Part shown: positions 31,299 through 44,684 of the stretch, one piece after another
Position numbering within the stretch: position 1 is the stretch's first letter
How the letters are laid out: every line of letters begins with the position of its first letter
Assembly (NCBI GenBank): GCA_003339415.1
Contig: PDHQ01000024.1
Span: 124,001 to 188,000 of the forward strand
Direction: 5' to 3'
Source of the DNA: Ophiocordyceps camponoti-saundersi (nom. inval.)
Lineage: Eukaryota > Ascomycota > Sordariomycetes > Hypocreales > Ophiocordycipitaceae
DNA: 64,000 nt
The notes under the pieces: model-generated
What the model was told of the DNA's origin: nothing
The model's input: only the letters and a program-made list of their open reading frames with translations
The model's database searches: none
Translations under genes and position numbers: made by a program

Positions 31299-32903
31299 TT
31301 ACTTGTTTCCCTCATCCTTCTCCTCTCCCGTCTTCTTCCCCTTATCCTCCCCCTCTCCCTTCGTGTCCTCCACATTCATCTTCTCTTCTTCCGTCTTCTC
31401 CTTCGTCTCCACGGCCGTCTTCTCCTTCAATTCGGCCGTCTTCGATTCCCCGCTCTCCTTACCATCACTAGAAAAAATCACCTCCTCTTTCGGGTCCCCA
31501 CTAGCCTCGTCCTTGACCTCTTCCTCCTTGACGTCGGCGCCAAAGTCAATTGGCGGACGTGCCGCACCGCCTCGTCGAGCCTTTGTAGAGCCCCGGGGCG
31601 GGGGACTCTGAGCGGCATCGTGCCAAGCTTGCTCCGACTCCAGCGAGAGTCTCGCGTCGCCATCGCGCGCCATCTGCCTGACGTCGCTCCAGAACGCGAG
31701 CCTGCCGACTTCTTCTCGGGCGTGCTGCACGGCGGCGTCGAGGGCGAGCTTGCGCTTCTCGAGGTCGGGCTCCGAAGGGTGGCTCGTCAGCTCGGCCGCG
31801 GCCTCGTCGTGCTTGCGCATCAGATGGGCGAGGAGCTGCCTTCGGGAGGCCTGGAAGATGAAGAGGGACATGATGTCGTGCATTTCGTGCTCGAGAGAGC
31901 CGAGGTCGACGGCGTGGTCGATGTAGTTGTCGACCGCCTCGCCCTTTTCTCGATCGATCCTGGCCTGTCGTAGCGTCTGAAGTAGGGTGTCCATGTCGTG
32001 AATATCGGGCTGCTTGGCCTGAGCGACAGGCTCCTCCGCATCGCCCGCTTCCGAAAGCTGGCTCATGCTGGGCGGACCGAGACTCGCGTTGGATAAGCGA
32101 TGTTTGTGCGAGGCTGGGCGGACAGTAAAGTAATCCGTGTTGAGCATATTCGGCCCCGTCACCTCTCCCCCTTCGTCCTTCGGCCGGGCTCTCTTTCGCG
32201 TCCAGGCTCGACGACGGACAAACGAGTTCCACCACTTGGCAGCGTGCCATGAGAATTTGCTGGAAAAGGCAAAGGAATACTCCCAGCCTCCTTCGTCGAC
32301 TCCGTCTTGGTGGTTGATGCGCCACTCGGGCCAAGTCCACTCCCACGACGGGTCCGGCACCTGGGCTGTGTGAATGCTGGTAGGGGAAGCCTTATGATAG
32401 GCGTTTGCTGTTTCGTCCCCGTCTGTCAGTCCGAGGTTGATCTTTTGATAGGCAGCCTTCTGAGAGACACATACTCCAGGCGGGTGGATCGAGGCAGCCC
32501 AGAGCCTTGTAAGAGAAGAGGGCAGAACCACAGAGAAAGCCTCCCCGTTCATTCTCATACAGGATATCGATAGCCGACTCGCGCGTCACACATGGTAATG
32601 GAGGTTGAGGCGTCGGTGCTATAAAGGTAAATTCCTCCAGTCATCAGATCAAAGCAAAGCCTTGCAAAGAAAAAAAAAGGCAACGACAAACAGCGACCCA
32701 AGACGACGGACGTTACCCTGAATCTCAATTGACGGTTCCTCCGGCACCTCAGAGTCATAGCCATTGCGCCGTATCAGCGGCGACGTAGTAGAAGGCCTGT
32801 GCGTAGTCGGACGCGACTCATCGTGATTCTCGAGATCGATCTCGTGGTCGTAGTCGGAAGGCTTCAAGCCCGCAGCACGGCGAGAAGATCGGACCTTTAG
32901 CAT
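31299..32903 (-). CDS. Dysferlin (DysF)-domain protein, Mug65/Spo73-like
   Basis: Exons 32903-32717, 32618-32475 and 32407-31299 give about 479 aa, with joins that read IEIQ-APTPQPPLP and DPPAW-TNAYHKASPTS. After a polar N-terminus comes ESAIDILYENERGGFLCG, then the DysF signature: DPSWEWTWPEWRIN, DEGGWEYSFAFSSKFSWH and WWNSFVRRRAWTRKR (WEY…F and the R-R-x-W-x-R-x-R pair). A helical region (MDTLLQTLRQARIDREKGE…) and a Lys/Glu-rich tail follow. Related proteins are fission-yeast Mug65/Spo73 and peroxisomal Pex23/Pex30 relatives, with roles at membranes. No transmembrane segment is visible here, which argues against Pex23/30 itself. The exact role is unknown. Confidence 0.88.
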
Positions 32904-33793
32904 CGCCGACGCAGAAGGGGGGGCATGACGGAGAGAAGCAAGGGGATGGAATGGTCAAGGATTAAAAAAAAAGATTCTCCTATTAAAAACGATATCTTCT
33001 TCTCCTTCTTCGTCTTGCCTTCTTTCAAGCCGCGTGAGACGACGAGGGGAGAGAGAGGGGGAGAGACAGAGACACAGACAGATGACAGAAGAGAGCTTGG
33101 TGCTTGCCTGAGGACTCGAGCTTTACCTCCATCATCATAAGCGTTGTATGTACTTAGCCGTTAGGCTCTGACCTAGCTGCAGGTACGAACTCGACACGCA
33201 TCTTCGCTACCACTATCCACCGTACTCGTCGTTAAGGGGAATACCATTGCGCCCCTTTCGTCGCCGGGGCAGCCAAGAAACAATCAATGTCTCAGGAGCT
33301 GAATGAAGGCACTCTCTTTTTGTTGTCCCTGTAAAAAAGTCACGTCCCAGCCGCAATCGCTTCGATGACGTACGCTATTTGCTGCTCTCTTCAGGCCCTG
33401 ACTACCCTACAGCCAGTAAACATGTCGCCAGCCCATCGCTACCTGGTACGTCATCTTTCTCCGCACCGCCCGATGCCGTATCCGCCGCCTCTGCTGGCTT
33501 CTACCAGCCACCTCTTCCCATGTTTCTCGGCCGAAGAACGGGCGTCATGTAGAAAGTACTCAGCTAGCTCACCTTGGCTACCACAGTCTTAGCCGTACTC
33601 GAGACTACCAGACGATACGAAGAGCGCTAAAAGAGGGCATCAGCTCCCCTCTCATTAGACCTTCCTCTTACCAGCATCTCCTCCTCCTCTTCCTCCTCGT
33701 CGCCATCTGACCTGACCTCCTCTCTACAAAGCCTCTCTCCTCTCATACAACACCCCTCCTCACTAAACGACAGACCCCAAACCAGCCGAGAAA
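32904..33793. promoter_or_regulatory. Divergent promoter region, DysF gene and Cwh-like gene
   Basis: An 890-bp interval between outward-facing start codons. GA-rich tracts near the DysF gene (33020-33080) and CT-rich leader sequence before 33794 are visible. No gene is supported inside. Confidence 0.5.
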
Positions 33794-34375
33794 ATGTCGA
33801 GATCACGAATGCCCCTCCTGCTCGGCACCGCCGCCCTCGGTGGTATAGGCTACTATCTCTACAACGCAGGCGGCAACCCCAAAGTCGCCGAGAACAAATT
33901 CGAAAGTCCAGTCTCCCACGTTCCCCCCCTCCCCTCTCGTCTCCTCCTCATGAGCAGAATACTAAAGAAAGAGCCGAAAAACAGGTGACGTTCATCGAGC
34001 CTCGGCAAACATCAAGTCACAGCTCCCCGCCAGTTCCGACAAGACTGACAAGGAACTGCGACGCTACGGCTCCGAGGCTGGCGCCAAGATAGACGAGGCT
34101 GTTCGTCTTCCTTTCTCATTATTTTCTCTTTCTCTTCTCTGCCTTGCTCGCGTTTTTTCTCCGACTTGACGAACACTATCCGAAAAAAATACTCACCAAA
34201 ATTATAGCTCGCCGAAGCAGACAAACAAGCGTCCAAGATCAAGAGCAACGCAGAGGCTTACGCAAGAGACATCAGGGCAGAAGCGAACAAGGCCGTCGAC
34301 AAGTTCGACACAAAGGTCGAGGAGGGAGCTGCCAAGGCCAAGAGCGGCGTTTCCTCCTGGTTTGGCGGCAAATAG
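33794..34375 (+). CDS. Calcofluor white hypersensitive (Cwh)-type protein
   Basis: A small protein of a Pezizomycotina family commonly annotated 'calcofluor white hypersensitive protein'. Exons 33794-33905, 33985-34100 and 34208-34375 give about 131 aa. The N-terminus SRMPLLLGTAALGGIGYYLYNAGG is a hydrophobic anchor, possibly mitochondrial or ER. The rest is a charged helix with repeats: YGSEAGAKIDEA, LAEADKQASKIKSNAEAYAR and VDKFDTKVEEGAAKAKSG, ending SSWFGGK. The pattern of Ala/Lys/Glu helices resembles LEA or apolipoprotein-like amphipathic helices. The first intron donor (GTCCAG) is weak and placed by frame and similarity. Molecular role is not known; the name reflects a phenotype in related fungi. 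Confidence 0.82.
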
Positions 34376-34581
34376 GGAGAGGAGACCTCTGACGACCGAA
34401 CAATCAAGAACATATTACTTCTTCGTCCCTGTCTCGTCGCATTTCCGCAAATAGTCTTCGATTGCTCGGGTTTCGTACATCTCCCGACTCGTAGTTTGTC
34501 CAGTCCAGATGTTCTATCCACTACCTCGACTCTGGCACACACTTCTCCCTTCTATCTATTCCACCTTGATCAACGTCGATA

Positions 34582-37374
34582 TCATCCCTCGAGCTCGGCC
34601 ACCACCAGCTCGAGCACCTCGCCGACCCCCTTGGTCGCGTTCTTGGGCCTCTTCGCCACGGCAGCCCACACCTCGCCGTGCTTGGGCTCGCTCAGCACAC
34701 ACTTGCTCACCACCTCGGCACGCTTCTCCTCCGTCCCGTGCTGGCACAGGAAGCGATAATACCAAGCCCAGCAGTCTCCGCAGTCCGGATCCAGCACGAG
34801 CGCCTTCTCGAACCAGTTCTGCGCCTTGTCCAGCCGACGATCGGCCCAGAAGACGCGCGCCACGGCCGTGAAGAGCTGCGCGTCGTTGTCGATCTTCTTG
34901 ATGGCCTCGAGACAGAGCGGCTTCCGCTGCGTCCGCGGCTCCAGGTGCCATATCTGCTCCACCCAGAGCGTTCCGCTCCGGGGCACGGCCTGCTGAGCCC
35001 GTGCCATGAGCGCTTTCGCCTGCGACGTGTTGCCCGCCCTCCGCTCGAGCCGGACGGATTCGCACCAGAGTTGGGCGCTTCGCGGTGTCGCGAGTCGGGC
35101 TCGGTCCAGGATCGATCGTGCCTTGATCAGCTTGCCCGTCCGTTCCTCCAGCCGCGCGTGCAGCAGCCACAGCGGTACGGAGCCGGGCACGGCCTTGACG
35201 CCGGCCGCGTACGCCTCCCGCGCCGCCTCCACTTGGCCCAGGTCCTCGTAGATCTGGCCCTTGAGCATCCACAGCTTGGGCGCCTTGGGGAAGCGCGTCA
35301 GGGCCTGCAGAGTCAGGTCCAGCGCCTCCTCCAGCTTTCCCTGGACCCTCTCGAAGACGACGGCCTTCATCCACACCCGGTCCGTCGGCGCCTGGTCGCG
35401 GGCGATGGCCAGCAGCTGCCGGGCCTGATCCGTGTCGCCGTTCTCCGCCTCGAGCTTGACGGCCGACAGCCAGATGTCCTCGTTGTTGGGATTTTGCTGA
35501 AAGGCCCGCTTCAGCACCAGACGCGCCCCGTCCACCTCGCCGGCCTGCCACTTCTCCCGCGCCAGCGTCATCCACAGCTCCGAACTCTTGGGACAGCTCT
35601 CGACCGACTTCTCCAGTAGCTGCCAGAGCGACGCCTGCGTCCCGTGCGTCCGCTCCAGGTCGGCCGCCGCCATCCACGTCGACAGGCTGCCGCTGAAGAC
35701 GCGCAGTGCGTAGGCGTAAATGGCTCTCGCCGTCTCGTATCGTCCCCGGTTGATGCTGGCCTTGGCCTCGTCCTTCCATACGTCTTTGCGGTCACCGTCC
35801 TCTTCCAGACCCCAGCCCAGCGTCTCGCGGATGATGGCCTCGCATGTCACCGTCGCCCCGTCCTCCTCGCACTTCTCTGCTTCGGCGATCCACTCCTCCC
35901 GCGTCGGCATCGCAGACTCTTTGGCCAGCACCTGAACCGCTCGCTTCATCACGTTGATCTTTCCGCCTTGGCCCAGCTGCTCCTGTAATCGCGCGGCAGC
36001 AATCCAAATCTCGTGTGACGTCGGCACCGCCTTGCGAGCCCGGTTGAGCACCATCTGCGCCTTGTCCGGTGTCTCGAGCCGCGCCAGCGCCAGCCACAGG
36101 TCCACCGACAGCGGTATCAGCTCCGTCGCCTTGGCCAGCAGCAGCCGCGCGTCCTTGGCGTCCGCCTCCAGATTGACAGCCTCCTTCCACAGCGCCTCCG
36201 ATTCGGGGACGTGGTCGAGAGCTTGCCGCACCACGCGCTTCTTGCTGCTAGGTAGCTTCTCCAGCTTCATGGCCTCGACCCAGAGCCGGACCGAGCGCGG
36301 GTTCGACTCGATGGCTCGCCGAACGATGATCTTGGCGTTTGGGGATTCGCCGTTGAGCCGGATATTCTCCAGCCAGGCGTCCTCGCTCTTGGGGCACTGC
36401 GCGCAGCCCTTGTCGATCGTCTTCCGCGCCGACACGATCTTGCCCGCCAGCTCCTCCAGCCGGGCGGCCGCGATCCAGCCCAGCGCATTGTTGGGGTTCG
36501 TCTTGACGACGGACTGCAACAGATCCCGCACGCGGTTGACGTCACCCACCTGCGCCTGCGGCCCGCTGGACTGCATCTTGTTGAGGCTGGTGATGTATCC
36601 TTGCGGATCGATGCTGGTCGCGGTGCCAGCCTCGCCGCCCGACTTGGTCTGCGAAGCCTGCTCCAGTCTTGACTTGAGAACTTTGTCGCGCGCCGCCCCG
36701 ATCTCGGCGAAGTTGGTCATTGTGCCGTCGCTGCTGCTGCTGGCGCCGCCACCACCATCGTCCGCCACGGTCGTGCTCATCTCAGTCGAGTCGCGCGCCG
36801 CGGCCAGTACGCTGTCGGGCACGGCGTAGAAGCGCTGCCGCAGCGCCTGTTTGCTGCGCCGGTTCTTGCCCGTCAGGTCACCGACCTCGGGGAGGTTGGC
36901 CCATTCATCATCCGTGACCGTCGACAGCGCCCGCTTGAGATCGGTGAATTGCTGCTGTATCTTGGGGTTGTTGCGCTCGTACTCGTTCCGCTCGGCGTTT
37001 TCCCTCTCCTCGCGCTGCCGCTTGCGCCGGTCCATGCGCTCGTCGACCCATTCCCAGACGCGATCCGCCTCTTCGTCGTCCTTATCGTAGACGCCGCCGG
37101 CGAAGAGTCCCACCTCGTTATCCGGGTCCTGGTATCGCCCTTCATCCTCATCGGCCTCAGCCTCGTCCTTTGCCTTTTTCTTATCCTTGCCGTCTGGAGC
37201 GATGCCCAGTTGCGCCGCGCGCTTGGCGAGAACCTCCTTTATTTGGTCTTCGCTGGGACCGTCGCGTGCTGGGCCGAGGTCGGATCGAGTCGTGAAGCCG
37301 GTGGCTCCTCGACCGAGGCCTGCCACGTAGTTTTCTGGCGCCGGCTGGCTGAGGAAGTCGCGTCGAGTAGTCAT
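34582..37374 (-). CDS. PRP1: Pre-mRNA splicing factor Prp6/Prp1 (U4/U6.U5 tri-snRNP)
   Basis: Core tri-snRNP protein (S. cerevisiae Prp6, S. pombe Prp1, human PRPF6) that bridges U5 and U4/U6. A single exon from ATG 37374 gives 930 aa, matching family length; in-frame sequence extends upstream without another ATG. The N-terminal Prp1 domain is clear: RRDFLSQPAPENYVAGLGRGATGF, DDEEADRVWEWVDERMDRRRK-like, and IQQQFTDLKRALSTVTDDEW. The remaining two thirds is a long array of HAT repeats (for example GWIAAARLEELAG, SEIWIAAARLQEQ, STWMAAADLERTHG, CGDCWAWYYRFLCQHG). The gene is convergent with the Cwh-like gene (206 bp) and divergent from DIM1 (347 bp). Confidence 0.96.
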   Translation of the reverse strand: MTTRRDFLSQPAPENYVAGLGRGATGFTTRSDLGPARDGPSEDQIKEVLAKRAAQLGIAPDGKDKKKAKDEAEADEDEGRYQDPDNEVGLFAGGVYDKDDEEADRVWEWVDERMDRRKRQREERENAERNEYERNNPKIQQQFTDLKRALSTVTDDEWANLPEVGDLTGKNRRSKQALRQRFYAVPDSVLAAARDSTEMSTTVADDGGGGASSSSDGTMTNFAEIGAARDKVLKSRLEQASQTKSGGEAGTATSIDPQGYITSLNKMQSSGPQAQVGDVNRVRDLLQSVVKTNPNNALGWIAAARLEELAGKIVSARKTIDKGCAQCPKSEDAWLENIRLNGESPNAKIIVRRAIESNPRSVRLWVEAMKLEKLPSSKKRVVRQALDHVPESEALWKEAVNLEADAKDARLLLAKATELIPLSVDLWLALARLETPDKAQMVLNRARKAVPTSHEIWIAAARLQEQLGQGGKINVMKRAVQVLAKESAMPTREEWIAEAEKCEEDGATVTCEAIIRETLGWGLEEDGDRKDVWKDEAKASINRGRYETARAIYAYALRVFSGSLSTWMAAADLERTHGTQASLWQLLEKSVESCPKSSELWMTLAREKWQAGEVDGARLVLKRAFQQNPNNEDIWLSAVKLEAENGDTDQARQLLAIARDQAPTDRVWMKAVVFERVQGKLEEALDLTLQALTRFPKAPKLWMLKGQIYEDLGQVEAAREAYAAGVKAVPGSVPLWLLHARLEERTGKLIKARSILDRARLATPRSAQLWCESVRLERRAGNTSQAKALMARAQQAVPRSGTLWVEQIWHLEPRTQRKPLCLEAIKKIDNDAQLFTAVARVFWADRRLDKAQNWFEKALVLDPDCGDCWAWYYRFLCQHGTEEKRAEVVSKCVLSEPKHGEVWAAVAKRPKNATKGVGEVLELVVAELEG

Positions 37375-38917
<1,543 letters not shown>

Positions 38918-39710
38918 CTCATCGAGGGCGTTGGAGGCCTTGGTTGGCATCGTTTCGGCAAAGACGCCTGGGGAATCCGTCTATCTGTACATAGTTCTAT
39001 CGCAGTCCGCTTCCTATATACCCCCCATAGAGCCATGCTTATACCTCCTCAATAGACGCCGAGTTTCCAAATTACTTCCATTCGCTGGTCAAGTCTAGGT
39101 AGCATCGCCCGGCAGCCAATCCAGCCAAACGTATGAATACCCTTGTCAATCGCAACAGCCATCCCTGTGAGCTCCGCCTCGCCTTATTCTTTGGATATGT
39201 CGTAAGCGCGTTAGATGAGTTTCACTCCTTCATCGCCCCTTTTGGCCGTCTATCCTCAAGCACCGAAAACATGAACATTGCCTCCTGGAGCCCCTCCTCG
39301 TCTCTCCCCTCTTCTCCGTCTGCATCCTTCAAACACAGCAGATGAGATGAGTTAGACGAACGTGGTATCTGACTTCCCTCTCCCGCCACCCTTGTATGTA
39401 TGTATGTGTTACTTTTGTCCCGCTTCTCCGGCCCGCTTCGCAACTCCGAGATGAGACACAGCCGATGGCAGAGAAAAACTTCAGAGAAGAGCCACCGACG
39501 AGTGATTGGGAGCCCAAGAATTTCCCCTGCCTGTCTATGACCGAAATAAAAAAAAAAAGAATGAAAGAGAAGGGCTGGGAATATCAAGCGGTAGAAGTGA
39601 CGCGGCATCGTTTCCAACGCCATCCGTGTATGCGAGCCAAGCAACAAATAAAAACAAAGGAAAGCTTTGAGAGAGTGGAAGAGAGATTCAGGCATTAGGA
39701 GGAGCGCTAT
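38918..39710. other. Intergenic region between convergent DIM1 and VAC7
   Basis: Presumably 3' untranslated sequence of both genes. A GTAT repeat (39394-39408) and an A run (39547-39558) are visible. No gene is supported. Confidence 0.5.
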
Positions 39711-42265
39711 CTATCCGATCCAGGCGAAGTAACCTTGTCGAACGTTGGTCGTCGACGTCTTGTTAGGCTTCGGCGACGGCTTGTTGGCCGAGTTAGGCTT
39801 CACCGTCGTCCGTCCCGCCACCGTGGCGCTGCGCACGTGGGCGCTCAAGGGCAGGCTGTACTTGACGACGCCCTTGACGATAAGGTCGAACTCGTGTTGG
39901 TGGATGCGTACCCATCGCGCCGAGCCACCGATGGTATTGTTGCCGGGGTAGGGCAGCTGCAACTCTCCAGTCGACTTGGAAGTTCCCTGGTGGAAAAGGG
40001 AGCCTTCAAAGGTGAGAGAGCTGTCAAAGGATACGACCCGGCCCAACAGCATGTTCGGCCTGCTGTCATTGTCGCCGTCGCCGTCATCGCCCGGCTCCAT
40101 TGGCGGGTCGTTGATGGGGTCGTCCAGGGCGCCCACCTGCGAATATGGATTCGCAAATTCAGACTTGGCAAAGATCTCGAGGTTTGCGTGGTCGATGGTG
40201 ATGACGACTATGTTGGGGTTGTGCGCCTTGACCGTCAAGTCGAACATGAGCACCTGCTCGCTCGTCACCACGTTACCGATAGACACGATTTCGATGTCCG
40301 TCATGGGTTGCGACGTGGCAAACATGAAGCCGATGGCGCCGGTGATGACCAGGAGGAACATGATGGTCAGGACGAGGCAGGCGGCGAAGCGGTTCAGGTA
40401 CGACGACCGCCTGGTGTACGTCTGCGACTCAGCCTGCCGCAGGTTGTGCGGCCCGCCGCGCCGGCTCCGGCTTCCCCTCAGGGACCGCCCCGACTCGATC
40501 AGCGGCGTCCTCTCATCGTCGGCGCCGGTGTCGTCCAAATCGTAGCTCGACGACATTTGCATCGACGACCGCTTCGTACTAAGATGGGTTCGCGCCGTCT
40601 GGTAGAGCCTCGGACTCGGAGGCCCGGACACGTCGCGCGGCGCGAGCTTGGACTTGTTGGCCGCCGTGTTGTGGAAGGGCGACTCGTTATCGAAGAGAGA
40701 CGCGTGGCCGTTGCCTGGCTGTCGGCCCCATCGGCCGATGTGATGATGATGCCGAAGGGTGCCGCGCGCCGAGCCGCCGGCGCTCCGTCCTGTGCCCTTG
40801 CCGTCGTCGTCACCGGGCGTCAAGCTGTCGCTCGCGTTGCCGCCAAAGGTGTTGACGAACTTCATGCTCTTTTTCGGAACAGGGCCGTGTGTATGTCCCC
40901 CTCCCTCCATGACGCCGTAGATTGACCTCAGGTTGCTTCGATCGGCCTGGCTGACCATGGAGGTGGCGCTTGGCGTGCGGGAGTGAAATCTGCGATTGGA
41001 TCGCTCCGTGTTGTCTGGAGGATTGGAATCGTAGACGAAGGTTTCCTCCGAGTCTGACGTATTAGCCTCATCGACGGCGCTGGCAATCTTAGCCTCAAAG
41101 ATGTCGGCCTTGGAGGAACCTGGGTCGCACTAGGTCAGCAAACAAAAGCGCTATACACTTGCGTGACGGGTAGCGCATGCGGCTCCCGAGCTTCGGACCT
41201 ACCGGTTCCCGAGTTCACCGGCGGCTGTTTCCGCGCCGGTTTCTTCTTGTCCTTTTTGGGCTTGATCGTCTCGGCGCTCGGCTTCGCCTTGAGAGACCCG
41301 TTTGCGCTCTCGGACTTGGTACCCGTGGCCAGTACGACCTGCGGGACGCTGGGGACTGTTTCCGTCTCGACCGTCATGTTTTGCGTCGAGCCCTCCGGTT
41401 TGGACTTGAGCTGCTTGGTCGAGAGCGCGCTCGACTGCCGCGAGGGCGGGCCAGGAACCACCGACGAGCGTGGCATCTCAGCCTTGGGTGCGACGACCTC
41501 GCCGGGAGGCGCGGGTGTCGACGACGTGGAGGACTTGAAGCCGTGTGCTCGGCCGGCGTCGCTCAGAGCGCTGTCCGAATGACAGTCCGGGCCGGCGGGC
41601 TTATCTTTGACCGGGTCAAGTGAGGATAACGGGTTGGGGGGCGCCTGCGCGGGAGAGTTGTTTTGGCTAACCTCCTGGACGGTCTCGAGCGGACCGCGGA
41701 TGGGGGTTCGCATGCCCGACTGGCACTGCATGTGCAAATCATCGGGTTGTTCGGCTTCGAGCGGGTGCTGCACGAAGTCGGGAGACAGCGGCGAAAGGCT
41801 GGGCCGCTGAATGCTGATGAGGGGAGGATCGTGGTCGCTTCGTCGCGCGGGCGAGGGTTTCGACAGCTGCGGAGGAGGGGAACGCAAGCGCGGCGAGACG
41901 GGCCAGCGATGACTATCCTTGAGCTCCTGTAAAGCCGGCGGCTTCTGTGGAGCGGGTAGCTGGGCTTGAGCGTCTCTGTTGGCCGGACGTAGGTTGGGGG
42001 TGGTGGCGGAGGACAGGGTGTCCGTGGTGGTGGTGTCTGCGGGTTTCGCCTGCTGGCTATTGTTGCGCGAGCGTCCGGCGGCACCGGTCGACGATGAGGT
42101 TTGACGGTGAGGGTTGGAGACAGGCGAGGTTTCGGGGGAGGGTGTGAGGGAGGTTGTGGCTGGTGATGGCATGGTGAAAGGGGGAGGCGTGGGCGCTTTG
42201 GCAGGTTCGACGTCGTCGGCTGATGATTGCGTGGCGCCGTCACCCACAGCCTGGGACTTTTCCAT
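39711..42265 (-). CDS. VAC7: Vacuolar segregation protein Vac7
   Basis: Vacuolar membrane activator of the PI3P 5-kinase Fab1, controlling PI(3,5)P2 level and vacuole size and inheritance. Exons 42265-41203 and 41119-39711 give about 823 aa. The N-terminal 400 residues are disordered, Pro/Ser/Thr-rich. The splice restores the conserved block SSKADIFEAKIASAVDEA then SDSEETFVYDSNPPDN. A single transmembrane helix lies at about residues 599-622 (FAACLVLTIMFLLVITGAIG). It is followed by the conserved luminal domain (VLMFDLTVKAHNPNIVVITIDHANL…; LQLPYPGNNTIGGSARW; FDLIVKGVVKYSLPLSAH), a late-embryogenesis-like fold. The topology of one late helix with a C-terminal luminal domain is as in yeast Vac7. 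Confidence 0.95.
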
Positions 42266-44552
42266 GAGTACGGGTGAGGCGTATGCAGGCCGATCCAGGC
42301 TTGACTGGGTTCAACGACGGGGTCAAGACGGGGTTAACGGCAGGGCGGTGATTCGAAAGCAGTTTGTCATGATGATGAGGTGACGCGATCGATGGTAGCC
42401 GATACCCTCGTCTAGGCCAAGACCACGACGGACCAAGCGGGGAGAAGGGAAGCTGGGAGATCCGAGGGAGGGGGGTGGGAGAGCCAAGAAGGCAGGGAAG
42501 GGCCGGGTGAAGCTTGGGTTCTGATGGTGCTGATGTCGCTGGATGGTGCTGGTGGTGCTGGTGCCGATGCTGCTGGCATGCAGCCCTGGGCCTTGGAAGC
42601 GTGCGAGACGAATGGAGAGGGTGCCGGGCGATTGGGCGTTGGGGGTCCGGATGGAACAATGTGTCGGGTCGTCGTGCGCTGTCGTAGCACGCCCTAGTCC
42701 GAAGGCATGGATGTGGGAGGGAGTGAGGTCTGGACGATGATGCTGGCAAGAGGTTCAGAGGCAACCGGGGGGGAGTGCCGGGTAGGACGGTACCGTATGG
42801 ACCCACGCCGCGTACAGTATGACGGGCCACTGGGATGGATCAGGGGCACTGACGGGGAGGGGGGGGGGGTGTGAGTGTTTCTCGTGCCTTGCTTGGTGGG
42901 CACCCTCCTGAAGATACAGTGCTGGCGACGGCTGTGAGCCTAGTAAGTACCTGCTGTATTCTTTCTATACACAGTGCCGGCGACTGATGCCAGGAAGGGG
43001 GTGGGGGAAGGAAATAAACACACAGAAGCAGGGACAGCGCAGAGAGATAATCAATCAATCATCATGGGCGCTATGAGGACAACATGGCCGTTGCCCTGTG
43101 CCTGATTTCTTCCACCGTAGGAATACGGTCCACCTAACAGATAGTCGGATTACCCACGCCGTACCGTGCGGGAATAGTGTCAGGTGCAAGAGACGATGCA
43201 CGTATCAACCTTGGTACGCACACGGTGTCCGTCAACCAGGGTTGGGGCCAACAAGGCCAAAAGCCCCAGCTGTCCAGGGCATCCATCCAGCGCATCGAGA
43301 TGCAGTTTGTTAACCGGAGCACTTGCACCGAGGTACCCGCACAGTAATTTCTCAACGCTCTGAGCACGAATCGCCCGGGAGGGAGGGGGGGACTGTACCG
43401 TGTCCAAGCCCGCGATCTCTCACAGTACGTCGCACGTCGCCTCGCCTTCTGTCTCCAGAATCTCACTTCTTTCAGAGACTCCTCGCTTCCAAATCCATTT
43501 CCATGTCTCAGCCCTTTTTTTCTTCTTCTCTTGCCCGTGCCGTCAGTCGAATTTTTTTCCTTCCTTCCTTCCTTCCCCCACTCAAGTCAGGATTACCACG
43601 AAGCTTGCGTCACGAAGCTTTTCTGTATCGATCCGCGCGGCTGGGAATCGACCGTTCTGTTCTTCCTACTACGCGAGGAACAGCATGGCCATTCCTGTCT
43701 GTGAAAAGTGAAAAGCGAAAAGCCAGATGGGAAGTGAAACGTCGATGACGATGTCCTTTTAGTCCTCATCCTGTGACTCGCACGACGACGCTTGCTACTT
43801 ACATATGTATGTACATACTCTTTGAATGATGAGAGCGTGATGCGGTAATACTGCTCATTGATGTCTCTCTCACGCGACCGTCACCAGACCCTTCTTTTTT
43901 TTTTTTTCTTGCTCGCTCTCGCTGTGTCTCCCCGACGGACGTCGCTCGGCGGTAACGCAAGCAAAAGAGCCACAGCGTCAGAGAATGGGGGAAAACAAGC
44001 TTCCAACCCCCTTCAACCGTCCCATTCCCCTTTTGAAGCCCAATCCTCGCTCGAGTGCGGAGTCGGTCCGTCGGCTGCAGGGGTGCTTTGTTTTCCCCCC
44101 TAGCTGACCTTTGTCCGTCCTCTCACGGCTCGACACGACTTGGGCCTATGTTGTATGTACGGATATGCCTTGTCTCTTCCGTTTGGGACGTGGCTGGCAT
44201 GGGTTTGACGATTTTAAGGGGCACGCGAGCAACTCACATTATTAGCAGCTCGGCTTATACCCTTGTAATCACGCGCCGGCCCCGGACAGAGTCGCATCCG
44301 GTCGAGAGAGGAGAATACGCTTTTTCGCTCGGGCCCCAGCGCACGACTGTCAGCAAAGGGCCGGCCCGTCGGGGATGGTGGAGAAATGCGACGGCCGCCA
44401 ACACTCCCTCCCCTCATCTCTCTCCCCTTTTCCTTGGTTTTGTACATATTTGCTTGCTTTTTCTTCCTTCTCCCATTCTTCCTAAGTCAGCCTTTGCCGA
44501 GCGATAGGCGAGCATATATGCACGTATGCATGCATGTATGTATGCATGTTTG

Positions 44553-44567
44553 TACGGATTATCCGTA
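44553..44567. promoter_or_regulatory. Perfect palindrome TACGGATTATCCGTA (CGG-N5-CCG)
   Basis: An inverted repeat of the TACGGAT heptamer with a one-base spacer. The CGG…CCG arrangement is the geometry used by homodimeric Zn(II)2Cys6 transcription factors. Binding is inference. Confidence 0.4.
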
Positions 44568-44674
44568 GAAGGGGTGGGCGATGAAAACAGGGCTCACCAA
44601 GGCCACCGTGATGGCTACTCATCGCAAGCGTCCACGGTGATCGGTGATCTTAATAGGGCGACCAACATCCCACC

Positions 44675-44684
44675 TACCTAGGTA
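44675..44684. repeat. 10-bp palindrome TACCTAGGTA
   Basis: Same core as the palindromes at 7253-7266 and 45297-45306; intergenic. Confidence 0.5.

Noticed and set aside
34678..35619. Frame of 313 codons antisense to PRP1
   Set aside because: Leu/Arg/Gln-rich shadow of HAT-repeat coding sequence.
39735..40925. Frame of 396 codons antisense to VAC7
   Set aside because: Arg/Val-rich shadow without features; VAC7 on the other strand is well supported.
43134..43466. Trp/Arg-rich minus-strand frame in the gene-free interval
   Set aside because: No ATG context, domain, or codon bias resembling neighbours; random composition.
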